Shown here: piece after piece, positions 1 to 6,278 of the stretch
How positions within the stretch are numbered: the stretch's first letter is position 1
Layout: each line of letters opens with the position of its first letter
From: Alphaproteobacteria bacterium
GTDB taxonomy: Bacteria; Pseudomonadota; Alphaproteobacteria; Rickettsiales; UBA8987
DNA: 7,663 nucleotides
Assembly (NCBI GenBank): GCA_003531345.1
Contig: DQGZ01000074.1
Location: 1 to 7,663 of the forward strand
Reading direction: 5' to 3'
The notes under the pieces: model-generated
Told to the model about the DNA's origin: nothing
The model's database searches: none
What the model saw: the letters and a program-made list of their open reading frames with translations, nothing else
Made by a program: the position numbers and the translations under genes

Positions 1-1197
1 TTAACTCTGCTCAATCAAAATATCAAAACACCTGCTTATGTGCTTGATGAGGCTGCGCTTGAAAGAAACCTTAACAATATAAAAGACGTAAAAGACCGTA
101 GTGGGGCTAAAATAATACTGGCGCTGAAAGGGTTTTCGATGTTTCCCTCATTCCATTTATTCAAGCCATATTTAGACGGCACAACCGCCAGCGGCATTTA
201 TGAGGCAAAACTGGGGCAAGAATATTTCGGCAAGGAAGTGCATGTTTATAGCCCAGCCTATGATGATGATGAAATTGAGCAGCTTATACCTATTGCAGAT
301 CATATAATATTTAACTCTTCTAACCAGTTAAAAAAATATGCTGCCAGAATAAAAAAGGAGAACCAAAAAATTCATTTAGGCTTAAGGGTTAACCCAGAAT
401 TGCAGGAAGTGGGAACAGCACTTTATAACCCTTGCGCCCCCTGCTCTCGCATGGGGTCTATTAAAAGTGAAATCAGTGAAGATGTATTTGATTATATAGA
501 CGGGCTGCATTTTCATATATTATGTGAATCACTGGCGGAGTCATCAGTACGCCTGATTGATCTAGTAGAAGAAAAATTTGGTGAATGGCTAGGTAACATA
601 AAATGGATAAATTTCGGCGGTGGGCATTACATAAACCATAAAGAATATGATAAGGAAAAGCTGATTGACCGCATAAAAAAATTCAAAGCCAAACATAATA
701 TTGAAGTGATTTTAGAACCAGGTGGTACAATGGTTATGAACGCTGGTTATTTAGTTACTACTGTATTGGATAAGATAAAAAATGAAAAAGAGATATTAGT
801 TCTGGATACTTCCGCAACTGCACATATGCCAGATGTTCTGGAAATGCCTTATCGACCGAATTTGTTTAAACTAGGGAATCGTAGCAACTCGTCTGATGCT
901 CCTCGTAATGACGAAACTGTTTTTGACCACGGCGCACAGCCAAATGAGAAAAAATATAACTACCTACTCGGCGGGCGCACTTGCTTAACTGGTGATGTGA
1001 TTGGCGAATATAGTTTTGATGCACCCATTAATATTGGTGATAAGCTGGTATTTACCTGTATGATGCAATATAGCTTTGTAAAGAACACTACATTTAACGG
1101 CATTCCCTTGCCTGACCTTGGCATACTAAAAAAGAACGGCGAATATGAAGTTTACCGCAGGTTTGGTTATGAAGATTTTAAGAATAAATTAGGCTAG
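1..1197 (+). CDS. nspC: Carboxynorspermidine/carboxyspermidine decarboxylase, 5' end outside window
   Basis: PLP-dependent, fold type III decarboxylase that removes CO2 from carboxynorspermidine or carboxyspermidine, the last step of the alternative cytosolic polyamine route. The frame is open from base 1 and reads through the N-terminal motif TPAYVLDEAAL, so the GTG at 40 is the valine of that motif and not a start; only a few N-terminal residues are missing. Numbering from base 1, visible family marks are the PLP lysine in LALKGFS (K43), YNPCAPCSRMG, HFHILCES, NFGGGHY, the phosphate-binding loop EPGG (239-242), DTSATAHMPD, the catalytic-type cysteine in GGRTCLTGDV (C328) and the C-terminal KNTTFNGIPLPD. 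Two oddities: EPGG where family members usually read EPGE, and an extra stretch of about 20 residues near 290-309, described separately. The partner dehydrogenase would be expected upstream, outside the window. Family assignment is firm. Confidence 0.93.
   Translation, partial: LTLLNQNIKTPAYVLDEAALERNLNNIKDVKDRSGAKIILALKGFSMFPSFHLFKPYLDGTTASGIYEAKLGQEYFGKEVHVYSPAYDDDEIEQLIPIADHIIFNSSNQLKKYAARIKKENQKIHLGLRVNPELQEVGTALYNPCAPCSRMGSIKSEISEDVFDYIDGLHFHILCESLAESSVRLIDLVEEKFGEWLGNIKWINFGGGHYINHKEYDKEKLIDRIKKFKAKHNIEVILEPGGTMVMNAGYLVTTVLDKIKNEKEILVLDTSATAHMPDVLEMPYRPNLFKLGNRSNSSDAPRNDETVFDHGAQPNEKKYNYLLGGRTCLTGDVIGEYSFDAPINIGDKLVFTCMMQYSFVKNTTFNGIPLPDLGILKKNGEYEVYRRFGYEDFKNKLG
868..927. repeat. Probable in-frame palindromic-repeat insertion inside nspC
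   Basis: About 20 codons between the conserved MPYRPN and GGRTCLTGDV segments look additional to the usual NspC sequence and are low in hydrophobic residues (NRSNSSDAPRNDE). The DNA at 898-915, GCTCCTCGTAATGACGAA, closely resembles the 'CTCGCAATGACG / CGTCATTGCGAG' core of short palindromic repeats that are scattered through Rickettsiales and other alphaproteobacterial genomes and are known to insert in frame in genes. A short inverted repeat remains (TCGTC at 889-893, GACGA at 910-914). The limits are approximate and the repeat identity is from memory. Confidence 0.45.
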
Positions 1198-1210
1198 TTT
1201 TACTTACCCT

Positions 1211-1254
1211 AAAGGAGCTTATTCTAAATGAAAACTCTACAATGTTCTGCTTAA
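1211..1254 (+). other. Eight-codon ORF behind a strong Shine-Dalgarno sequence
   Basis: In the 63-base gap between two convergent genes, AAAGGAG (1211-1217) precedes ATG (1228) by 10 bases. The reading frame is MKTLQCSA followed by TAA at 1252-1254. This is the strongest ribosome-binding-like site in the window, although the start codons of the real genes have weak or no such site. It may be the remnant of a lost gene's start or chance. No function is proposed. Confidence 0.2.
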
Positions 1255-1260
1255 TTATAT

Positions 1261-2610
1261 CTAATCCAGCCTCTGGGTGAACTCTTTACAGAATTTGCCA
1301 CTGGTTGATGCTAAGGCACGCTCTTTTGAGTATCGCATGGCTGGTATAAGCCTTCCAACCCACGCAAAGATACTTTTCTCATTCATATATTCTGCATATT
1401 GAACATATTCTGGGTAGTTTGACAGGTGGTTCTCTTCCGTTCTTGCACGAATATAATATATAGCATTAACAAGAAGCAGTAATATTGAGCATTTCAGCGC
1501 ATTTTCCCAACCTAAATTAGGCATGAATGGAACTGATATAAGCCACCACGAAACATTTTTGAACACATAAGCAGGGTGCTTGCATAAGGCGTATGGCCCA
1601 CAGGTAATTATTCCACGATAGGTAAGGTTTGAGAACCTATAACCGAATGCAACAGTTGCCAGTGAATATAAAAGTTCAAGCGCTAATATCAATGAACCCC
1701 AGATAGTATACCAGAATACATCGCCATCAAGCATATGCCCCCAGTAATAGCCATCATCATAGTTGAAATATTTACCATAAAACAAGCTGCCCCAGAATGG
1801 CTGATAACCTATTAAACAAACTATCCAACCTAATGCTGTTGGCTCTGTTGAGTATATCTGCGAATTGAATATTTTTAAGGTGAACACATAGCCTATAACT
1901 GCAAATAGAAGGTCAATGGTGAATATGAAATTATTTGCATAATCAAAGAAGGCATGAAAATCTTCTATCTTATCGGTATTGTAATTATTGTAATAATTTA
2001 TGTTATTAAGCATATAGCCGAACATCAGTGGAAGGAAAAAACCCTTGATTATCCATGATTTTATATGCTCAATTATGTACCTTCTGTTAGTATTCTTAAA
2101 ATCAAAGAGGAATAACCTGCCAAAATGATAGTAGGAATCTTCTGGTTTTTGCATTCCACAATCAACATACGCAACATAAGGTATTGCCGCCAGCATTATA
2201 ACTGGCATCAGGTTTCTTAAGTGAAACCAATAAACTTCAAAGAAGGGCTCTTTATATACTGGAAGTAGCCAATATAAAAAATATAGAAAACCAAAAGTTG
2301 CATACAGACCAACCAGTTTTATAATAACCCTTTTGGGGTTAAAATCTCTCAATGGCTTAACCGAAACGGCATAATTTTTGTGAATGACTTCACGACCAAC
2401 CGTGAGGTCAAAAATTATTTGCGGCAACACAGTAAGCACTATTGTTATGTACAGCTCTACTGGCTGGATACCTGATGAAACCACATGGAAATAACGGATA
2501 AGCACGAAGAATATCACGCAGGAAAAAATATTAACAAAAAAATTGGTCGATGATTTTGGCAACTTTAATTCTGTTGCCGTACTATTGTCAGATTTTTTTA
2601 CAGATGACAT
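1261..2610 (-). CDS. Multi-pass membrane methyltransferase, ICMT/PEMT-like
   Basis: 449-residue integral membrane protein with about nine or ten hydrophobic segments (roughly residues 23-44, 50-69, 97-117, 134-149, 187-202, 226-246, 258-277, 298-323, 352-364 and 371-388). The C-terminal quarter has the SAM-binding pattern of the isoprenylcysteine carboxyl methyltransferase / phosphatidylethanolamine methyltransferase superfamily: RGIITCGPYALCKHPAYVFK around 332-351, then RTEENHL (390-396) and YPEYVQY (399-405). Families with this fold methylate lipids or prenylated cysteines at the membrane; the substrate here cannot be told, and a phospholipid is only a guess. The N-terminal 330 residues are much longer than in classical ICMT (about 200-290 in total) and recall the larger sterol-reductase-like members. 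The ATG at 2610 has no clear Shine-Dalgarno sequence but is preceded by a promoter-like site at 2643-2671. It is convergent with nspC and divergent from the 2727 gene, so it is probably monocistronic. Confidence 0.75.
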   Translation of the reverse strand: MSSVKKSDNSTATELKLPKSSTNFFVNIFSCVIFFVLIRYFHVVSSGIQPVELYITIVLTVLPQIIFDLTVGREVIHKNYAVSVKPLRDFNPKRVIIKLVGLYATFGFLYFLYWLLPVYKEPFFEVYWFHLRNLMPVIMLAAIPYVAYVDCGMQKPEDSYYHFGRLFLFDFKNTNRRYIIEHIKSWIIKGFFLPLMFGYMLNNINYYNNYNTDKIEDFHAFFDYANNFIFTIDLLFAVIGYVFTLKIFNSQIYSTEPTALGWIVCLIGYQPFWGSLFYGKYFNYDDGYYWGHMLDGDVFWYTIWGSLILALELLYSLATVAFGYRFSNLTYRGIITCGPYALCKHPAYVFKNVSWWLISVPFMPNLGWENALKCSILLLLVNAIYYIRARTEENHLSNYPEYVQYAEYMNEKSIFAWVGRLIPAMRYSKERALASTSGKFCKEFTQRLD

Positions 2611-2642
2611 TTATAGATACTTTTAGTTTTAGTGGATAAATT

Positions 2643-2671
2643 TTAGTAATTGTGTGCGGGGGTTATGTCAA
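2643..2671 (-). promoter_or_regulatory. Putative sigma-70 promoter for the membrane methyltransferase
   Basis: Read on the minus strand, a perfect -35 hexamer TTGACA (plus-strand 2666-2671) is followed after 17 bases by TACTAA (2643-2648), a weak -10. The predicted start near 2636 leaves about 25 untranslated bases before the ATG at 2610. A small dyad CAAC-TTAT-GTTG (2669-2680) overlaps the upstream edge and could be an operator; that part is speculative. Confidence 0.45.
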
Positions 2672-2677
2672 CTTATG

Positions 2678-2720
2678 TTGTTATATAATTTATTGAAAAC
2701 TATTTTCGCCACTATATAAA
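2678..2720 (+). promoter_or_regulatory. Putative promoter(s) for the cysteine-rich protein gene
   Basis: Two overlapping candidates drive the gene at 2727. One is TTGTTA (2678-2683), 17 bases, TATTTT (2701-2706). The other is TTGAAA (2693-2698), 16 bases, TATAAA (2715-2720). The second would start transcription at or next to the ATG, giving a leaderless mRNA, which fits the absence of a Shine-Dalgarno sequence. The region lies in a 116-base divergent gap shared with the methyltransferase gene. Confidence 0.35.
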
Positions 2721-2726
2721 CAGCTT

Positions 2727-3014
2727 ATGAAAAAAATACTGTTTTTAATATTAATATGCTTCTCACTGAATGCTGCATTAGCAGAAAATAATCTGTGCAG
2801 CTCAGGTGATGCTGGTTCATGCGATAGTGATATTAGTTGTGAAATTAACTGTGATAATTGTAGCAATTGCAGTTTCAGTGAGAAAACCATCCAGCAGGAC
2901 ATTGGAGTTCCAAACTCCAACTTGCTCGCAAGCCTGCCCTTTAAGCACATTAAGAATAGATCTTTAGCAAATAACTATTTCAGCCCGCCTGTTAAGCCGC
3001 CCTCATTAGCGTAA
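2727..3014 (+). CDS. Small exported cysteine-rich protein, unknown function
   Basis: 95-residue protein I do not recognise. It has a clear Sec signal peptide, MKKILFLILICFSLNAALA, with probable cleavage after A19. The mature chain of about 76 residues has six cysteines packed into residues 24-48 (C24, C32, C38, C42, C45, C48), ending in CDNCSNC, a CxxCxxC pattern set in an acidic, Asn/Ser-rich stretch. The rest is cysteine-free and ends in a proline-rich tail, FSPPVKPPSLA. Six closely spaced cysteines suit either three disulfides or a metal site in the periplasm. The gene lies 53 bases before the tandem DsbA-like gene (11 bases if that gene starts at the TTG), in the same direction, so it may be its substrate or partner; this is inferred from position. 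The signal peptide fixes the start at 2727. A second long frame runs antisense through it, but the signal peptide and the promoter-like sites favour this strand. Confidence 0.7.
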   Translation: MKKILFLILICFSLNAALAENNLCSSGDAGSCDSDISCEINCDNCSNCSFSEKTIQQDIGVPNSNLLASLPFKHIKNRSLANNYFSPPVKPPSLA

Positions 3015-3067
3015 AAGAAATGTAATTGAGTAAAACACTATATATAAACACTAATAAAACCAACTTT

Positions 3068-4270
3068 ATGAAAAACACATTATTATTTATCTTATCAATA
3101 ATATCCGCCGTATTGCTCGGGTATGTTATTTTCCTAAAATCACCTGCGGGATTAAAGGAGCTGAGCGTAAAATCCAGTAAAGAGGTGGAGATAAAAGAAA
3201 TCTCCCTAGGCAAAGCAGACGCACCAATTGAAGTGGCGGAATATTCGTCTTTTGATTGCAAAACCTGCTCAGACTTCCACAAAAACTCATTCCCTAAATT
3301 CAAGCGTGACTATATTGACAGCGGCAAGGTGAAATATGTTATGAAAGATTTTATAACTAACCAGAACGCATTATTCACTGCCATGCTGCCTAAATGCGCC
3401 CCTGCTGAAAAACAGTTTGAACTGGCACAGGCAATCTACATAGACCAGAGCATATGGGGGCAGAATGTAATTCCGTTAAAAGAACTGAGGATAATTGCAG
3501 GTAAATTTGGAATTAATGATGCGGATTTTTATAACTGCATTGAAAACAGCAAGCTTGCCATGAATATTTTAACTGGTCAGCAGGATGCCTTTAAAAAACT
3601 TGGGGTCATCACTCCACCAACTTTTTTGATCAATGGTGAAAAACTTGAAAGATTCGCTACAATTGATGACCTGACTGCAGCAATAGAAGCTAAGTCTGCT
3701 GGCAGGTCTATCAATGAAAGTTTCTGGAAAGAAGCAAGCGAGCTTTTGACCCACACACCCGATGATAAGTTCCTCGGAAACTTTGATGCACCAGTAACTA
3801 TAATTGAGTATGCGTCTCTTTCATGCCCGCATTGTGCAAAATTCCATAATGAAATTTTACCGCAGGTTAAGAAAGAGTTGATTGAAACTGGAAAAGTAAA
3901 ATTCATTTTCAGAAATTTTCCACTCAATAAGGCAGCAATAAAAGGTGCTATACTTGTTGAGTGCTCAGGAAAAGAACAATATTACAGCATATTAGGTAAA
4001 TTATATGGAAAACAGCAATACTGGGCTTTCAACGAAGCGGAGATAGACAGCAAGCTAAAAGAAATAGCCTCTGAAGAGAATATAAGCGCTGAACGCTTTG
4101 CAAACTGCATGGCAAACAAAGAGCTGGAGAATAATATTGTTCTGAAGTCTCATGCTGCCGCTTCAAAACTTGGCATCAACTCAACCCCTGCATTTTTTAT
4201 AAATGGCAAAAAAGTTGAACATATGCACAGCTTTGATGAAGTAAAAAAAGCAGTTGATGAGGCAAAATAA
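3068..4270 (+). CDS. Membrane-anchored tandem DsbA-like thiol oxidoreductase (two thioredoxin-fold domains)
   Basis: 400-residue protein with an uncleaved-looking anchor or signal peptide (residues 4-22) and two DsbA-family (Thioredoxin_4 type) domains facing the periplasm. Numbering from this ATG: domain 1, about 40-210, has active site CKTC (64-67), a second cysteine pair C110/C157 and loop TPPTFLING with the cis-proline at 184. Domain 2, about 230-400, has CPHC (253-256), C299/C347 and STPAFFING with the cis-proline at 374. Spacings match closely between the two (46 residues from first active-site Cys to third Cys; 27 from fourth Cys to cis-Pro), showing an internal duplication. The extra pair matches the second disulfide known in alphaproteobacterial DsbAs. 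Most DsbA proteins have one such domain. The role is to form or reshuffle disulfides in exported proteins. An upstream TTG (3026) would add 14 polar residues before the hydrophobic segment, so the ATG is preferred; neither has a good Shine-Dalgarno sequence. Confidence 0.88.
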   Translation: MKNTLLFILSIISAVLLGYVIFLKSPAGLKELSVKSSKEVEIKEISLGKADAPIEVAEYSSFDCKTCSDFHKNSFPKFKRDYIDSGKVKYVMKDFITNQNALFTAMLPKCAPAEKQFELAQAIYIDQSIWGQNVIPLKELRIIAGKFGINDADFYNCIENSKLAMNILTGQQDAFKKLGVITPPTFLINGEKLERFATIDDLTAAIEAKSAGRSINESFWKEASELLTHTPDDKFLGNFDAPVTIIEYASLSCPHCAKFHNEILPQVKKELIETGKVKFIFRNFPLNKAAIKGAILVECSGKEQYYSILGKLYGKQQYWAFNEAEIDSKLKEIASEENISAERFANCMANKELENNIVLKSHAAASKLGINSTPAFFINGKKVEHMHSFDEVKKAVDEAK

Positions 4271-4310
4271 TAAATTAATGCCGCAGTAATAACATTTTGC
4301 TTTTAGCCCG

Positions 4311-4368
4311 ATTGTTACTTATATAGTTTAGATATTATGTATAATCATGTCTAAATTTAAGTAACAAT
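4311..4368. repeat. 58-bp near-complete palindrome abutting the kdsA start codon
   Basis: Perfect 11-bp arms ATTGTTACTTA (4311-4321) and TAAGTAACAAT (4358-4368) enclose a second pair, TTTAGA (4327-4332) and TCTAAA (4350-4355), and a central ATTA/TAAT pair around a four-base loop. The right arm ends at the base before the ATG. As DNA it could be an operator, since it covers the likely -10. As RNA it would form an AT-rich hairpin next to the start codon. No T-run follows, so it is not a typical terminator. Confidence 0.75.
4340..4345 (+). promoter_or_regulatory. Putative -10 element of the kdsA operon
   Basis: TATAAT, a perfect -10 hexamer, sits in the centre of the palindrome 24 bases before the kdsA ATG, preceded closely by TG. 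No good -35 is found at 16-18 bases (CTTATA at 4318-4323 is the best and is weak), so the promoter may need an activator or rely on an extended -10. Transcription would begin near 4352, leaving a leader of about 17 bases. Confidence 0.4.
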
Positions 4369-5217
4369 ATGGGTAAAATTCTAAGTACAAAAATCGTTCA
4401 GGCGGGTAAAGTTAATTTTTCCAATGATCTGCCTTTTGTTTTAATTTCGGGGCCGTGCCAAGTTGAAAGCCGTGACCATGCACTGATGACCGCTGAAAAA
4501 CTGGTTAAAATAACTAACAAGCTTGGTATACCTTTTGTTTATAAAAGCAGTTTTGACAAGGCAAACCGAACCAGCCTAAAAGGTAAGCGTGGCTTCGGGC
4601 TTGAGAACAGCCTAGCTATATTTGAGGAAATAAAAAGCACGTTCAAATGCCCAGTTCTTACTGACGTGCATAATGAAGCGCAATGTGCAATAGCCGCACA
4701 GGTGGTTGACATACTTCAGATACCTGCATTTTTATGCAGGCAGACCGACTTGCTAATCGCAGCTGCAAAAACAGGAAAAATTGTCAACGTAAAGAAAGGG
4801 CAATTTCTTGCACCATGGGACATGAAAAACGTGGTTGATAAAATAACCGAATCTGGAAACCAAAATGTTCTGGTTACTGAGCGTGGATCAAGCTTTGGGT
4901 ATAACACTCTGGTAACTGATTTTCGTGGACTGCCCATAATGGCGGAACAAACCCAGATGCCAGTTATCTATGACGCTACTCACTCCGTTCAGCAACCTGG
5001 TGGCATGGGCAAGGCAAGCGGTGGCGACAGAAGATTTGTTGAAACACTGGCAAAGGCGGCAATTGCTGTTGGCGTTGCTGGGGTATTCATGGAATCACAC
5101 CAAGACCCTGACAATGCGCCATCAGATGGCCCATGTATGGTAAAGCTGGACAATATTGAAGAGCTGCTAAAAAGACTTCAGGAATTTGACATAATTGCCA
5201 AGAAACACAAAAACTGA
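4369..5217 (+). CDS. kdsA: 3-deoxy-D-manno-octulosonate 8-phosphate synthase, metal-dependent type
   Basis: Cytosolic enzyme condensing phosphoenolpyruvate with arabinose 5-phosphate to KDO-8-phosphate, the first committed step toward the KDO of lipopolysaccharide. The 282-residue length is normal. Conserved blocks are ISGPCQVES, KSSFDKANRTS, TDVHNEAQ, IPAFLCRQTDLL, NVKKGQFLAPWD, TERGSSFGYN, DFRGLPIM, YDATHSVQ, SGGDRRF and VFMESHQDPDNAPSDG. Residue C30 in GPC, the His of DATHS, the Glu of FMES and the Asp of APSDG correspond to the four metal ligands of the Aquifex enzyme; the E. coli metal-independent type has Asn in place of that Cys. An in-frame stop at 4342-4344 excludes a longer start. 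The ATG has no clear Shine-Dalgarno sequence and follows a 58-bp palindrome. The TGA overlaps the next ATG by one base, implying translational coupling with the pseudopilin gene, which is not a usual kdsA neighbour. Confidence 0.97.
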   Translation: MGKILSTKIVQAGKVNFSNDLPFVLISGPCQVESRDHALMTAEKLVKITNKLGIPFVYKSSFDKANRTSLKGKRGFGLENSLAIFEEIKSTFKCPVLTDVHNEAQCAIAAQVVDILQIPAFLCRQTDLLIAAAKTGKIVNVKKGQFLAPWDMKNVVDKITESGNQNVLVTERGSSFGYNTLVTDFRGLPIMAEQTQMPVIYDATHSVQQPGGMGKASGGDRRFVETLAKAAIAVGVAGVFMESHQDPDNAPSDGPCMVKLDNIEELLKRLQEFDIIAKKHKN

Positions 5218-6278
5218 TGAATTCCAGTAAAAAAATCTATGGGTTTTCACTGATAGAAGTTTCGTTACTTCTTGTTGTTTTCAGCGTACTTGCTGTAGTT
5301 GCTTTGCAGAATATAACTTCTGGTTATGAGAATGAAAAAAATGAGCAGGTATTTAAAAAATTAAAACTGATAAGAACCGCAATTTTGAATTATGTCAGGG
5401 AAACTGGCCATTACCCATGCCCTGCAAACCCCTACCTGCCAACTACAGATGAATTTTATGCAAAAGGCCAGCGAGATAGTGAAGGTAATTGCAAATTTGT
5501 AGTTGACTGTACTACTGCCACGCCTGGCGGCTCTGCGCCTGATAATGTGTTATGTTATAAAAGCAACTCCGTAGATAGAGCCAATTTATCAGTCAATTAT
5601 GGTATAGTTGATGCAGACTATATAATGGGCAGTGTTCCCTGTGAAGATTTGGGTCTTAACCGTGATTGTCTTACCACTAATGACGGGCAGAAGATAACTT
5701 ATGCAACCTCCACCTATTTAAGCAAACCTTCGCCCTGCGTTTCATTCGTTGCTAATTCGGGGTTGAACACTATTTCTGGCGCTTATAAACTTAAGATACT
5801 GAAAAATTTTAACCCTGCGGTAAATCTTGCTTCAAATTATGCAAGCAATAAAATGTTTTCATCTAGTGCAAATGAACCTGAATTTGTGCTTATCTATCAT
5901 GGCTCTGACGGGGTGGGAAGCTGGTCAAAATCTGGCATACGTGTGGAGGCCACCTCAGTTTCATCGGGTGGACTGATAAATGATAACCTTTACCAGCAGG
6001 TTAACCACAATATCAATTCATCTCAGCAACTTGATGAATATTTCCTCTCCCCCGCAAGACCGCTAGACACACCAGATGCAAACCTTACATCCACCAACCC
6101 GAAAATTATCTTCGGAGATATTTTATTGTATGGCAAGGCGAGTGACACAGACCTCCCTAAAAAAATATGCCTGAACTGCCAAAGCTGTGATGTTGGCTGG
6201 ATAGATAAAGTTGAAAAGCTGGACAGCTTCACAAGTTGTGCCAGCTCAGTTCCTGATGCCGCAACCGTGTGTAATTAA
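5217..6278 (+). CDS. Cysteine-rich pseudopilin-like protein (type II secretion/type IV pilus prepilin)
   Basis: 353-residue protein with a class III prepilin signal: a basic leader of nine residues (MNSSKKIYG), then FSLIEVSLLLVVFSVLAVVAL. Prepilin peptidase should cut between G9 and F10, and E14 is the conserved +5 glutamate. The following helix leads into KLKLIRTAILNYVRETGHYPCPANP, a pattern common in alphaproteobacterial 'prepilin-type cleavage/methylation' proteins. The soluble part is large for a pseudopilin and carries 12 cysteines, including CLNCQSC (C318, C321, C324) and the C-terminal VCN. The protein would be exported through a type II secretion or type IV pilus-like assembly; no other gene of such a machine is in the window, so it is an orphan here. 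It starts at the last base of the kdsA stop (TGATG) and ends by overlapping the esterase start (TAATG). The exact function is not known. Confidence 0.82.
   Translation: MNSSKKIYGFSLIEVSLLLVVFSVLAVVALQNITSGYENEKNEQVFKKLKLIRTAILNYVRETGHYPCPANPYLPTTDEFYAKGQRDSEGNCKFVVDCTTATPGGSAPDNVLCYKSNSVDRANLSVNYGIVDADYIMGSVPCEDLGLNRDCLTTNDGQKITYATSTYLSKPSPCVSFVANSGLNTISGAYKLKILKNFNPAVNLASNYASNKMFSSSANEPEFVLIYHGSDGVGSWSKSGIRVEATSVSSGGLINDNLYQQVNHNINSSQQLDEYFLSPARPLDTPDANLTSTNPKIIFGDILLYGKASDTDLPKKICLNCQSCDVGWIDKVEKLDSFTSCASSVPDAATVCN

Noticed and set aside
40..42. GTG at 40 as the start of nspC
   Set aside because: It is the valine of the conserved TPAYV motif; the frame is open to base 1 and reads family sequence before it.
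2690..2950. Antisense open frame of 86 codons
   Set aside because: It overlaps the signal-peptide-bearing + strand gene, has no recognisable domain and no upstream signals.
3026..3067. TTG at 3026 as the start of the tandem DsbA-like protein
   Set aside because: It would put 14 polar residues before a typical signal anchor; the ATG at 3068 gives a normal N terminus. It cannot be fully excluded.
3577..3927. Antisense open frame of 116 codons
   Set aside because: Lies entirely within the clearly coding tandem DsbA gene and shows no protein-like features.
4723..4740. Perfect inverted repeat CCTGCAT-TTTT-ATGCAGG inside kdsA
   Set aside because: It encodes the invariant PAFLCR motif, so coding constraint and chance explain it.
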